From an uncultured Acidobacteriia bacterium (lineage in GTDB: Bacteria; Acidobacteriota; Terriglobia; Bryobacterales; Bryobacteraceae): DNA of 39,236 nucleotides. The notes beneath the pieces are model-generated. The model ran no database searches. It saw only the letters and a program-made list of their open reading frames with translations, and was not told the origin of the DNA. The position numbers and the translations under genes were made by a program. Positions 1 to 8,249 of this stretch are shown piece by piece (position 1 is the stretch's first letter; each line of letters opens with the position of its first letter). The stretch spans positions 1 through 39,236 of the forward strand of contig CAIRSA010000106.1 in assembly GCA_903881085.1 (NCBI GenBank). Direction: 5' to 3'.

Positions 1-12
1 ACCTTCTTATCT

Positions 13-393
13 TTATCTGATCTTTTCGCGAAAATAGCCAAATTTGGGACAGGCTCTAACTACATCGGATTCAGATGCACCGATTTGGAAGCCAACGCTG
101 CCGCCTTCTACACGGACGGCGCCAGGCGCTGACCAGCCTATGCCACCTTCTTTGCGGCATTCGATAAAGCCGCGGCCGAATTTTGCGCCGAAAATAAACG
201 CGCCCTTCTTTAGCCCGGGGACGATGACGATGCAGTGAGCTTTGTTCAACAGGTCTTGCGGAATCTCCCGGTCTTTGGTCGCCATGATCTCGGAGATTAC
301 GATGGCTGCATCGTCGAGCCGCTTGATGTGTTCAGATTGGGCGAAAGCCAATCCTGTGGACAGAGTCAGCAATGCGCAGAGTGTTTTGATCAT
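13..393 (-). CDS. Truncated SYLF (Ysc84-like) lipid-binding domain protein
   Basis: The start at 393 is the second Met of the open frame and gives a clean signal peptide (hydrophobic core, then AFAQ before the mature part). The mature part carries the opening of a SYLF domain: an IVIVPGLKKGAF segment, a GRGF segment and GGSVGFQIGAS, followed by ESDVV. In full-length family members the chain continues for roughly 80-100 more residues after this DVV. Here it changes into an unrelated CPKFGYFREKIR tail and stops at 13, giving 126 residues in total. SYLF proteins bind phosphoinositides or lipids in eukaryotes; bacterial members are secreted proteins of unclear role. It diverges from grpE. The abrupt loss of similarity suggests a frameshift, deletion or insertion close to the window edge, so it may be a pseudogene. 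Confidence 0.7.
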   Translation of the reverse strand: MIKTLCALLTLSTGLAFAQSEHIKRLDDAAIVISEIMATKDREIPQDLLNKAHCIVIVPGLKKGAFIFGAKFGRGFIECRKEGGIGWSAPGAVRVEGGSVGFQIGASESDVVRACPKFGYFREKIR

Positions 394-437
394 ATACGTA
401 CGATGATAACGCACGATGTTGCGGTAAACTGGGAAGA

Positions 438-1007
438 GTGAATACCGAGATGGAAAATCAGGAACAACCTACACCCGAAGCAGTGCCGGGCGCTGCGTCC
501 GAGGCACATAACTCCGAGGATGTGGCCGCCTTGACGGACCCCGCCGAGCATGTTTCCGCACTGGCTTCAGAGCGCGACGCTCTGGCTGCGGAGAAGGCCG
601 ATATCTATGACCGGCTGTTGCGCAGGCAAGCCGAGTTCGAAAACTTCCGCAAGCGCACAGAGCGTGAAAAGGCCGAATTCTTTGAGTATGCAGGCATGGA
701 GAGCGCGCGCGTGCTGCTGCCCATTGTTGACGATTTCGAACGGGCGCTGAAGGTGGAATGCCAGGATACGGAGTATGTCAAGGGCATGGAGATGATCTAT
801 GGCCGGCTGCTCGATTCGCTGAAGAAACTTGGTCTGGAGCCGGTTGAGTCGGTTGGCAAGAAGTTCGATCCCAACCTGCATCATGCGATCGATCGCGAGA
901 CCAATCCGGATGTAGAAGACGAGACCATCCTGACCGAATACCAGCGTGGATATAATTTCAAAGGAAAATCGCTGCGGCCGGCGATGGTGAAAGTCGCAGT
1001 CCAGTAG
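438..1007 (+). CDS. grpE: GrpE, nucleotide exchange factor for DnaK
   Basis: The 189-residue protein has the GrpE layout. An acidic, disordered N-terminus (about residues 1-35) leads into a long coiled coil with the motif RLLRRQAEFENFRKRTEREK. The beta-rich C-terminal wing ends with GYNFKGKSLRPAMVKVAV, the family's hallmark ending. GrpE dimers open the DnaK nucleotide pocket to release ADP. The start is GTG at 438, with GGGAAG just upstream; an in-frame ATG at 450 is an alternative. dnaJ begins 25 bases downstream, so the two are probably co-transcribed. dnaK is not in the window. Confidence 0.95.
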   Translation: MNTEMENQEQPTPEAVPGAASEAHNSEDVAALTDPAEHVSALASERDALAAEKADIYDRLLRRQAEFENFRKRTEREKAEFFEYAGMESARVLLPIVDDFERALKVECQDTEYVKGMEMIYGRLLDSLKKLGLEPVESVGKKFDPNLHHAIDRETNPDVEDETILTEYQRGYNFKGKSLRPAMVKVAVQ

Positions 1008-1031
1008 TCCAACTCATCCTCATCGAGAAAA

Positions 1032-2168
1032 ATGCCAGTGACGAAACGTGATTACTACGAGATTTTAGGCGTTCCCCGCGAAGCGGACGATTCCGCATTG
1101 AAGACGGCGTACCGCAAGCTGGCGATGAAATTTCATCCCGACCGCAATCCGAACGATAAGGAAGCGGAGGAGAAGTTTAAGGAAGCAGCCGAGGCTTACG
1201 GCGTTTTGAGCGACGGCCAGAAGCGCCAGGCGTACGACCGCTTTGGCCATCAGGGCGTGCAGTCGGCTGCCGGCGGCGGTGGTTTCGATCCAAATCAATT
1301 TACCGATTTCAGCGACATTCTAGGCGATTTCTTCGGCTTCGGCGATCTGTTCGGCGGGCGAGGCGGGCGTCAGGGCGGCGGGCGCACCAGGCAGCAGCGC
1401 GGCGACGACGTCCGCTACGATCTTGAGATATCTTTCGAGGACGCTATCAAAGGGATGAGCGCGGAGATTCTGGTGCCACGCACGGATCCTTGCGAATCCT
1501 GCAAGGGCTCAGGGGCCGATTCGAACGACGGACTGACCACCTGCCCCATCTGCCGCGGGCGCGGCGAAGTGGTTTTTCAGCAGAGTTTCCTTTCCATCCG
1601 CCGTCCCTGCACGCAATGCAACGGGCGTGGGCAGATCATTCGCCGCGCGTGCTTCCGCTGCAAGGGCGAGGGCTATGTGCGCAGCGAGCGCAAGCTGAAA
1701 ATCACGGTGCCGGCTGGCGTGGATAACGGCACACGGCTGAGGCTTTCGCAAGAAGGGCAACCGGGTGCGAATGGCGGTCCTCCGGGCGATCTCTACGTTG
1801 TTCTGCGCGTGCAGGAACATTCGGTATTTGACCGCAACGAAAATGAGCTGCATTGCCGCGTGCCGGTCAACGTTGCGCAGGCTGCGCTGGGCACGCAGGT
1901 AGATCTGCTCACATTCGACGGGCTGCGAACCGTGAAGATTCCCGAAGGCACGCAGACGGGCGACCAGATTCGCTTGAAGGATCTTGGCGTGCCATACGTG
2001 AATGGACATGGGCGCGGAGACTTGATCGTTCACGTGGATGTGCGAATTCCAGCCAAGCTGACACGCGAACAGCGGAAGATGTTTGAGACGTTGCGCGATA
2101 CGCTGCCAGCGGAGAATGAGCCGCAGGAGAAGGGCTTGTTTGACAAGGTCAAAGATTATTTTATGTAG
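1032..2168 (+). CDS. dnaJ: DnaJ, Hsp40 co-chaperone
   Basis: The 378-residue protein is a class A DnaJ. A J domain occupies residues 5-70, with the HPD tripeptide in KFHPDRNP that triggers DnaK ATP hydrolysis. A Gly/Phe-rich linker follows at about residues 78-120. Four CxxCxGxG-type repeats ([32 protein letters not shown]) bind two zinc ions at about residues 155-225. Two substrate-binding beta domains and a short dimerisation tail end the protein. It follows grpE closely, the usual chaperone operon pairing. The 3' end overlaps the start of the xylanase gene in another frame. Confidence 0.97.
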   Translation: MPVTKRDYYEILGVPREADDSALKTAYRKLAMKFHPDRNPNDKEAEEKFKEAAEAYGVLSDGQKRQAYDRFGHQGVQSAAGGGGFDPNQFTDFSDILGDFFGFGDLFGGRGGRQGGGRTRQQRGDDVRYDLEISFEDAIKGMSAEILVPRTDPCESCKGSGADSNDGLTTCPICRGRGEVVFQQSFLSIRRPCTQCNGRGQIIRRACFRCKGEGYVRSERKLKITVPAGVDNGTRLRLSQEGQPGANGGPPGDLYVVLRVQEHSVFDRNENELHCRVPVNVAQAALGTQVDLLTFDGLRTVKIPEGTQTGDQIRLKDLGVPYVNGHGRGDLIVHVDVRIPAKLTREQRKMFETLRDTLPAENEPQEKGLFDKVKDYFM

Positions 2169-3192
2169 ATCGGCGGCTCTGATTGCCGTACTCAGCTCCG
2201 TGGCGCCTGCCCAGACGCTGCGGGAGTTAGCGCAGAAGCGGGGAGTTCTTATCGGCACGGCGCATAGCGGCCGGACTTCCGATACGGAATACCTGGACCT
2301 GATGGGACGCGAGTTCAATCAGGTGGAGGCGGAAAACGCCACCAAGTTCGGACCGATTCATCCGGCGGAGGATTCGTACAACTTCGCACCCGTTGACACA
2401 ATGGTCGAGTATGCCGCCGCGCACAAGATGCGAGTGCGCGGCCACGTGTTTGTGTGGCACAATCAAAACCCCAAATGGATCACTGATGGCGGTCTGTCGC
2501 CCGAACAGCTAGCGGCGGCTTTGCAAAAGCACATCGCCACGGTGGGCGGACGCTATCGAGGGAAGATCTTCGCCTGGGATGTGGTGAATGAGGCGTTCCT
2601 TGACAATGGTTCCTTACGTGATACGGTTTGGCTCAACAAACCGGGCATCGGCCTCAACGGCACTAAGTACATGGAGAAGTCATTCCGTTGGGCGCGCGAA
2701 GCGGATCCGGATGCGAAGCTCTTCTATAACGACTACAGCGCTGAAGGGGTGAACGCGAAGTCGGATGCCATTTACGAAATGGCCAAGGATTTCAAAAAGC
2801 GCGGCGTGCCGATCGACGGGATCGGTTTGCAGGCGCATCTGCGACTTTCTGCGGCGGGGAATCTTGCGTCGATCGAGGCCAATATCAAGCGCATTACCGA
2901 ACTTGGCTTACAGGTTCACATCACGGAATTGGATGTGCGAATTCCAGTGGATGCGTCGGGGAAAGCAAGTGAGTCGGATATTGAGGCGCAGGCTAAGCTT
3001 TACGGCGCGGTTGCCTCGATCTGCCTGAAGTATCCGTTATGCACTTCGATTCAGACATGGGGCTTCACGGATAAGTATTCCTGGATTCCGAGGACCTATC
3101 CTGGTTTTGGCGCAGCGCTATTGCTTGACCGGGCCTTTCAACCGAAGCCTGCGTACAAAGCTTTATTGGATGCGCTTGCCGCAACGAAATAG
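2140..3192 (+). CDS. Secreted GH10 endo-1,4-beta-xylanase
   Basis: This is a glycoside hydrolase family 10 protein of about 350 residues. The acid/base Glu sits in WDVVNEAF and the nucleophile Glu in [22 protein letters not shown] is another conserved GH10 segment. GH10 enzymes cleave beta-1,4-xylan with retention. I chose TTG 2140 because AGGAGAAGGG lies just upstream and it yields a compact signal peptide ([20 protein letters not shown], then VAPAQ). ATG 2116 would add eight mostly basic residues. Either start overlaps the end of dnaJ, so translation may be coupled, although the functions are unrelated. The product is presumably exported to degrade plant polysaccharide. Confidence 0.9.
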   Translation: MTRSKIILCRSAALIAVLSSVAPAQTLRELAQKRGVLIGTAHSGRTSDTEYLDLMGREFNQVEAENATKFGPIHPAEDSYNFAPVDTMVEYAAAHKMRVRGHVFVWHNQNPKWITDGGLSPEQLAAALQKHIATVGGRYRGKIFAWDVVNEAFLDNGSLRDTVWLNKPGIGLNGTKYMEKSFRWAREADPDAKLFYNDYSAEGVNAKSDAIYEMAKDFKKRGVPIDGIGLQAHLRLSAAGNLASIEANIKRITELGLQVHITELDVRIPVDASGKASESDIEAQAKLYGAVASICLKYPLCTSIQTWGFTDKYSWIPRTYPGFGAALLLDRAFQPKPAYKALLDALAATK

Positions 3193-3237
3193 CTTCAGGC
3201 CGCATTCTTTGCTAGAATGAAAAGAACACGCCACAAC

Positions 3238-3327
3238 GGAGAGGTGCGAGAGCGGTTGAATCGGGCGGTCTCGAAAACCGTTGAACCTTTACGGGTTCCG
3301 TGGGTTCGAATCCCACCCTCTCCGCCA
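3238..3327 (+). tRNA. tRNA-Ser (anticodon CGA)
   Basis: The acceptor stem GGAGAGG pairs with CCTCTCC, with a G discriminator and an encoded CCA at 3325-3327. The anticodon loop reads CTCGAAA within a GGCGGT/ACCG-type stem, giving anticodon CGA, which reads UCG serine codons. A long variable arm (about 3279-3299) is typical of class II tRNA-Ser. GGGTTCGAATCCC forms the T arm. The length of 90 nt fits tRNA-Ser. Confidence 0.96.
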
Positions 3328-3689
3328 TCTTTTTGAAACCACTTGTTTTATTTACTTCTGCTGCTGTTCTCCTTGGATAAGATGCTGAAAATAAACATTG
3401 TACGGTGAGGGTGCGCTCGAGCACCCATGCAACCTGATCTGATTCATCGCTATCAATAACTTGGGCAGCCGCATACAATGGATTTGGGCGATGCCGTATT
3501 TTCCTCCGACCCACATAAATCGCAAATGCGTCCGCAGATTTCTTAAAATCCAAACCGGCCCAATTCGGGACTTGGGTAATATCCCCGACATGGAGAGTGC
3601 CAATTGCGACGCCGATTACCAAAATTGCGGAACGCACCAAGGCCTCTTGATTTCTTCGTCCCCGCGATCTCGCCGCTAACGGAATCGCT

Positions 3690-4150
3690 CGCCATCTGCT
3701 TGCGCCCATGATCGAAAGGGGCCTCGTGGCCCACCAAGGCCAGCATACGGTGCACTCCAAGTGAAGGTGCGGTGTGCTCGATATCCAATTCCACGTCGGC
3801 CGGAACTGGCCGTTGTGACAATGCCCGCACAAGTAATAAGGTCGTATCACATCGACCTCTCCTACGACGCTGAGCACAAGCTTGGAACGGAGTTGCTGAT
3901 ACAGCGCCTGTTTACCGCAAGAGCATGCGATGGATCGCTGCTAGCCAGCCGGGGCCTCCCATTGCAGTAGTTTGCTCAAGGCCGCTGCCCCCGCTTGATG
4001 CAATGCCGATCGCATCGCTATCTCGATGGCTTCCAGATCCAGATGTCTACTCTTGTGGCGGTCCCTGAAAGTGACGTCGAGCAGTTGTGCTACTTCGCGG
4101 GCAACTTCTTTTTGGATTGCTCCCGCAATTTTTCTTCCTGTGCCGAATGC
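3690..4150 (-). pseudogene. ISKra4-family transposase fragment, frameshifted
   Basis: Read on the minus strand, the frame from about 4150 gives KEVAREVAQLLDVTFRDR, then an amidst-helix segment AIEIAMRSALHQAGAAAL. A Cys-rich segment (CSCGKQALY) and VLSVVGEVDVIRPYYLCGHC follow, as in ISKra4-type transposase N-termini. A TAG at 3941-3943 interrupts it. Near 3805 one base is missing: the frame shifts and the expected continuation (ADVELDIEHTAPSLG, then ALVGHEAPFDHGRKQ) appears in the next frame. After that the similarity dissolves and the DDE catalytic core is absent. The element is dead. Confidence 0.65.
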
Positions 4151-4491
4151 GTGGTTTCCGCCACTGGCCGTAACTGACAGATCTGCTCATTGACCTCCAA
4201 GAGTTGCCCGCTCAGCTTCCGAAAGCGCTGACATTCGGCGCCCTCGCGTTGCGCTCTGGCAAGACTGGCCGGGGAGAAGAAAGTGGCGGTCACCGTTTTG
4301 CCATACACATTGTGGGTCAGCCGGTAGTAAGGGCCATGCCCAGCGTCGCCGGCCAAATGGCAATGACAGTTTGGATTTCCGCAACGACCTCCTGTTCCCG
4401 TAATAGAGCCGGATCGAATGTCGCCCAACTGGGTTATTTGCTCTCAAAGGGCAGTACGACGGGATTCCAAATCAACCAGAGTTTCGGCCAT
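4090..4491 (-). pseudogene. IS-associated DUF6788-type protein with premature stop
   Basis: An AGGAGG ribosome site precedes ATG 4491. Translation gives MAETLVDLESRRTAL and then hits an in-frame TGA at 4444-4446, probably a CGA-to-TGA change at an Arg codon. The frame resumes with EQITQL and a Cys/His-rich segment, GGRCGNPNCHCHLAG, then GHGPYYRLTHNVYGKT. This matches the small protein often encoded beside transposases. The C-terminal part is charged and coiled-coil-like, ending SKKKLPAK. It overlaps the transposase remnant. The nonsense codon and the broken partner indicate a pseudogene. Confidence 0.7.
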
Positions 4492-4503
4492 ATACATCCT
4501 CCT

Positions 4504-4537
4504 GCATAACATAGCGAATCGCTCCGCTAGGTTATGC
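4504..4537. repeat. Near-perfect inverted repeat at the IS remnant edge
   Basis: GCATAACATAGCG (4504-4516) and CGCTAGGTTATGC (4525-4537) are reverse complements at 12 of 13 positions, separated by 8 bases. The repeat lies immediately upstream of the ribosome site of the DUF6788 pseudogene. It could be a subterminal hairpin of the insertion sequence or a regulatory hairpin of the relic. Confidence 0.6.
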
Positions 4538-4919
4538 GCCACAAAAAAACTTCCAGCAAAACGAGATATCCATGTCGCACCCCTTTTGTCATTTCTGCTT
4601 GCGCCGGAGGAAGTTCCCGGTGTACTCTATTAAAATGGCTTTCTGAAATTGAAAGTATATGTCTTGGTTCGACACGATGTCTGTCTTGAACTAACCAAAA
4701 GAAGACTTCAATGGGGCAGATTTATCGGTCGAAATCATGGAGCAATCTGTTTCCTACGTCGTAGCAGAAAGGTCCCCGGCCCAAGGCGTTCGGGAAGGTA
4801 CGCAAGTGCCGGGTTGGATTATGCGCGGAGGGTTAATGATTCCGCGCAAAGTCAGGTCGCCGTTATCACGAAGCTCGGGGCCTGAAATCCCAGAGGTTTT
4901 GAAGATTCGCGAGGAGCAG
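4538..4919. other. Non-coding stretch between IS relic and Oar pseudogene
   Basis: No reading frame here has recognisable protein character. The open frame that continues upstream of 4920 lacks a plausible ribosome site and reads as low-conservation sequence. An AT-rich patch near 4630-4660 could hold the old promoter of the TonB-receptor gene, but no clear -35/-10 pair was found. A GAGGAG ribosome site at 4911-4916 belongs to the downstream pseudogene. Confidence 0.5.
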
Positions 4920-4922
4920 ATG

Positions 4923-5680
4923 ATGTGGAAAAGGGGTTTCGCTCCGGCTGAGCTTTTTCTGTTAGCCGGAACTTGTTTGTTTAGTCAATCCTCCACTAGC
5001 CTGAACGGTCTGGTCACAGATCCCAGCGGCGGAGTCGTGAGAAAAGCTGAGGTGATTCTGATCAAGACTGACACTGGCGCTAAGCGTTCGACCGTCTCCG
5101 GTTCCAATGGACGATACACATTTGCGCAAGTTACTCCCGGATCCTATCGAGTCATCGGGCAGGCAGTGGACTTCTCCGTGGAAACCATTTCCGGATTGGA
5201 ACTGCTCGTCAACTCGCCGGCAACATTCAACATCGCGTTAGAAATTGGCCAACTGACTGAAACGGTCAATGTCAACGCTGGACCGGCGTTGCTGAATACG
5301 ACCGACGCATCGCTGGGTAACGCGATCGACACACACGCGATCCTTCAGCTTCCGCTCGAGGCGCGAAATCCAGCCTCTCTGCTTGCGCTCCAGGCGGGCG
5401 TGACGTACTTTGGAACGGACAACGTCTCCTCCAAGCGGCTGAACGGATCAGTGAATGGATCGAAGCCGGACCAGAACAACATTACGCTCGACGGCGCGGA
5501 TGTAAACGACCAGAACACGAGATCGCCTCTGACATCCGTGCTGCGCGTGCCCCGGAATCGGTCCGGTTCGACATCAATTCAGCCAGCCTCGACGTTGGCG
5601 CCACAGGCACATTCGGGAAATATTCCGGTGTGTTGACAAATCCGCGCGTGATGCAATTCAGCCTAAGATATGGATTCTAG
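4923..5680 (+). pseudogene. Oar-like TonB-dependent receptor with its barrel deleted
   Basis: The start is ATG 4920 or 4923 behind GAGGAG. The N-terminus shows a signal peptide and a carboxypeptidase-regulatory-like beta-sandwich (SSTSLNGLVTDPSGGVV, SNGRYTFAQVTPGSYRV). The start of the plug domain follows, ending LDGADVNDQNTRSPLTSVLRV, a block typical of acidobacterial Oar-like receptors. Directly after this the frame changes. The neighbouring frame reads a barrel C-terminus, SVRFDINSASLDVGATGTFG, then NPRVMQFSLRYGF with the outer-membrane terminal Phe and a TAG at 5678-5680. Family members are around 1000 residues, so roughly 700-800 residues of plug and barrel are missing. It cannot form a receptor. 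Confidence 0.8.
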
Positions 5681-5761
5681 CCGGATGAGCCGCAACACCA
5701 GGGAAGCGGCTTTCGCGGGGGCTTGGGACAGGATGGGAGAGCAACTCAAAGGAGCAGGCCA

Positions 5762-8215
5762 GTGTCAGTTTTGACGGTTATAACGGAAGCCACGGAGAGC
5801 GCACTGAACAGGGGCAGTCGGCTTATCGACAAGCATCGTCGTTCAAAGACGTTGGAGCATCGCAAAGCCGCTCTATACGTCTTCATTGAAACCGAGGTGA
5901 CTCCTGTCTTTGACGAGTTGGGCGACGTCATCGAAAACGATCTGAAGCCTCTTATGGTGGACGTCAAACAGTTCATTGCTGAGGAAACAAGGCCAGTATT
6001 TGAACAAGTAGCCATTGTCCTGCGCGACGACAATGCCGTCGATAAGGGCGGGACGGATCCACTTTCGCAGCCCCCAAAAAGATGGTCAATGTTCGATGGA
6101 GTCCAGCTTAACGCGGAGTTAGGCGGCAGCGCGGGCAGGACTGTAGGTGCAGGTTCTTCCGAAAGCCAGCTGGAAGGACTCACGCAAGAACTAAAGAGCC
6201 GGTTTGCTGCCTTTGACGACCGGTACCAGTTGTTCGTGCAAAAGCATATTGACCCACTGCTCGGCCTGTCCCGCCGCGCGGAACTGCAAAAGATGTTGGC
6301 CAGCGGGACGCTTGCCATGACTGAGTCCGAACGGCATGCCAACCGGCGTCTTGGCCTGGGTGTGGCAGCGGCCGGTCTTGCGGGTTTGGGCACGTTTGTC
6401 TTTGCTCCGCTAATGCCGCTGGCGATAGTGGCTGGGGTGACAGCATCGAGCGCCAAGTATCCCGCTGCCTACAATTATTGGAAAGAGAAGAAGCGGCTGG
6501 GCGCGATTCACTTGATTTGCATCTACAGTCTCTACCTCTGGTTCGGCGGTTACGCCGCGGTGGGGGCGTTGGGTGCCCTGCTATTTGGCATGATGCTCAA
6601 AGCCAAGGCAGCAGGAGAATGCCAATCGCGAGACAACCTCATCAAAATGTTTCAGCTGCAGCCAAAGATGGTTTGGATGCGCGTCGATGGAGTTGAAATT
6701 CAGACGCCTTTTGAGCAAGTCAGGATCGGCGACATCCTGGTCATGCGGGCGGGCCAGGTTGTGCCCGTCGATGGCACCATCGTATCTGGCGCCGCGACAG
6801 TGGATCAGCATATGCTGACCGGTGAGGCACAGCCCGCTGAGAAAAGAGCAGGGGACCGGGTATTGGCTGCCACTATGTTGGTTTCCGGACAAGTGGATGT
6901 TGCGGTTGAGAAGACGAGCGCGGAGACGACCGCAGGAAAGATTGCGGAGGTTCTTGACCGGACGATGAAGGAGGCGAAGCCCGCCGCCCTGAGCGCCGTG
7001 GAATCAGCCGATAACCTGGCGATACCGGTTTTGAGTGTGAGCCTTCTCAGCTTCCCGTTCATCGGCCCGGCCGGCGCAGTAAGTCTGTTGGGCGCGAATA
7101 CGACTACGGCCAGCTATCTCTCGAGTTCCCTGGCCATGCTGAACTTCATGAACCTGGCCGCCGGACGCGGAGTTCTTGTCAAGGATGCCGCTGCGCTGGA
7201 GCGGATGTCCGCCATCGATACCGTTTTCTTTGACAAGACGGGGACTCTCACGATTGAGCAGCCGCAGGTCGTTCAGGTCCATACGCGGGGCGATGCGGAT
7301 CCCATGGAAGTCCTACGGCTCGCCGCTGCCGCCGAAAAGCACCAAACGCACCCGGTAGCGCTTGCCATTCTCGAAGCGGCGAACAAACTGGGCCTGCCGC
7401 TCCCCTCTTCTGACGATGCTCATTACGAGGTCGGCTATGGCATTAAAGTTGTCATCAACGAGCCATCTGACAACGGTGAATCCGCCTTCAGGCTAATCCG
7501 GGTTGGCAGCGAACGGTTCATGACAATGGAGGGGATCGCATTGCCGGAGTGGATGCATGAGCAGGCCACGGCTTGTTACGACCTGGGGCACTCGGTAGTG
7601 ATGGTGGCGGCCGGTGAAGAGGTGACCGGCTTCATTGAACTGAAGCCTACCGTGCGTCCAGAGGCCGAGGCCCTGATTCAAGGTTTGCGGAAGCGCGGTC
7701 TTGCGGTCTATCTGGTCTCGGGCGACCAGGAGGCTCCAACCCGGAAACTGGCGCACGATCTTGGGATGACTGGATATTTTGCCAATCAGCTGCCCGAGGC
7801 CAAGGCAGAGTTGGCCGCTAAGATGCAGAGTTCCGGGCGGCGTGTCTGCTTCATCGGCGACGGAATCAACGACGCCATCGCGATGAGGCGCGCACACGTT
7901 TCCATTTCGCTGCTTGGCGCAACTACCATCGCCACGGACACTGCGCAAATCGTCCTCATGGAGGGAAGTCTTGGCCAGTTGCTGAATCTGTTCCAACTCG
8001 CCGATGAATTTGCGCGGAATCTCAAACTCAATTTTCGCTTCACCTCTGGCGTCAGCATCGCGGCGGCTGCAGGCATCCTGCTGGGCGGGTTTACATTCGT
8101 TGCGGCGGAAGTGGCCTATTCGATATCTATTTTTGGCGCGATGGCTATCACGATGAAGCCGTTGTTGGAGCACGCCAAGCAGGAGCGCGGGAACGCTGAA
8201 AGCCAGAAGCAATGA
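5762..8215 (+). CDS. Atypical P1B-like P-type ATPase with N-terminal extension
   Basis: The 817-residue membrane pump starts at GTG 5762, preceded by AAAGGAG at 7-base spacing; the longer open frame from 5723 has no such site. Residues 1-200 are a soluble, helical, charged extension with no metal-binding HMA motif. Two membrane hairpins (about 200-285) precede the actuator domain with TGE at 353-355. The phosphorylation site is DKTGT with Asp491, followed by a P1B-type HP pair (His530-Pro531) and the hinge GDGIND (699-704), which continues AIA where heavy-metal pumps have APA. The transmembrane segment that normally carries CPC or SPC reads LGANTTTASY, so the usual metal ligands are missing. 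The substrate is unknown. It opens the rightward arm of the cluster and has two relatives in the window. Confidence 0.85.
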   Translation: MSVLTVITEATESALNRGSRLIDKHRRSKTLEHRKAALYVFIETEVTPVFDELGDVIENDLKPLMVDVKQFIAEETRPVFEQVAIVLRDDNAVDKGGTDPLSQPPKRWSMFDGVQLNAELGGSAGRTVGAGSSESQLEGLTQELKSRFAAFDDRYQLFVQKHIDPLLGLSRRAELQKMLASGTLAMTESERHANRRLGLGVAAAGLAGLGTFVFAPLMPLAIVAGVTASSAKYPAAYNYWKEKKRLGAIHLICIYSLYLWFGGYAAVGALGALLFGMMLKAKAAGECQSRDNLIKMFQLQPKMVWMRVDGVEIQTPFEQVRIGDILVMRAGQVVPVDGTIVSGAATVDQHMLTGEAQPAEKRAGDRVLAATMLVSGQVDVAVEKTSAETTAGKIAEVLDRTMKEAKPAALSAVESADNLAIPVLSVSLLSFPFIGPAGAVSLLGANTTTASYLSSSLAMLNFMNLAAGRGVLVKDAAALERMSAIDTVFFDKTGTLTIEQPQVVQVHTRGDADPMEVLRLAAAAEKHQTHPVALAILEAANKLGLPLPSSDDAHYEVGYGIKVVINEPSDNGESAFRLIRVGSERFMTMEGIALPEWMHEQATACYDLGHSVVMVAAGEEVTGFIELKPTVRPEAEALIQGLRKRGLAVYLVSGDQEAPTRKLAHDLGMTGYFANQLPEAKAELAAKMQSSGRRVCFIGDGINDAIAMRRAHVSISLLGATTIATDTAQIVLMEGSLGQLLNLFQLADEFARNLKLNFRFTSGVSIAAAAGILLGGFTFVAAEVAYSISIFGAMAITMKPLLEHAKQERGNAESQKQ

Positions 8216-8249
8216 GTTCGGACCCGGTTCGAACTGGACTAGGAGACTA

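Larger units (their letters stand above)
3690..4537 (-). mobile_element. Decayed ISKra4-like insertion sequence
   Basis: Two adjacent broken reading frames on the minus strand, described separately, form a transposon relic. One is a DUF6788-type small protein gene; the other is an ISKra4-type transposase fragment overlapping its 3' end. An inverted repeat at 4504-4537 lies just upstream of the first gene and may mark the outer end. Recognisable sequence fades below about 3690. The 3328-3690 stretch up to the tRNA holds no gene I can support and may contain the remaining decayed end. The outer boundaries were not established, and no target duplication was identified. Confidence 0.6.

Noticed and set aside
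1509..2318. 269-codon minus-strand open frame across dnaJ
   Set aside because: It lies opposite conserved dnaJ and xylanase sequence and has no protein-family character.
3212..3877. Long minus-strand open frame ending in AERVGFEPTEPVKVQRFSRP
   Set aside because: The tail is the antisense translation of tRNA-Ser, a common annotation artefact; the rest is decayed transposon sequence.
5762..8215. Copper or zinc exporter annotation for the ATPases
   Set aside because: No HMA domain and no CPC/SPC metal site, so a specific metal cannot be supported.
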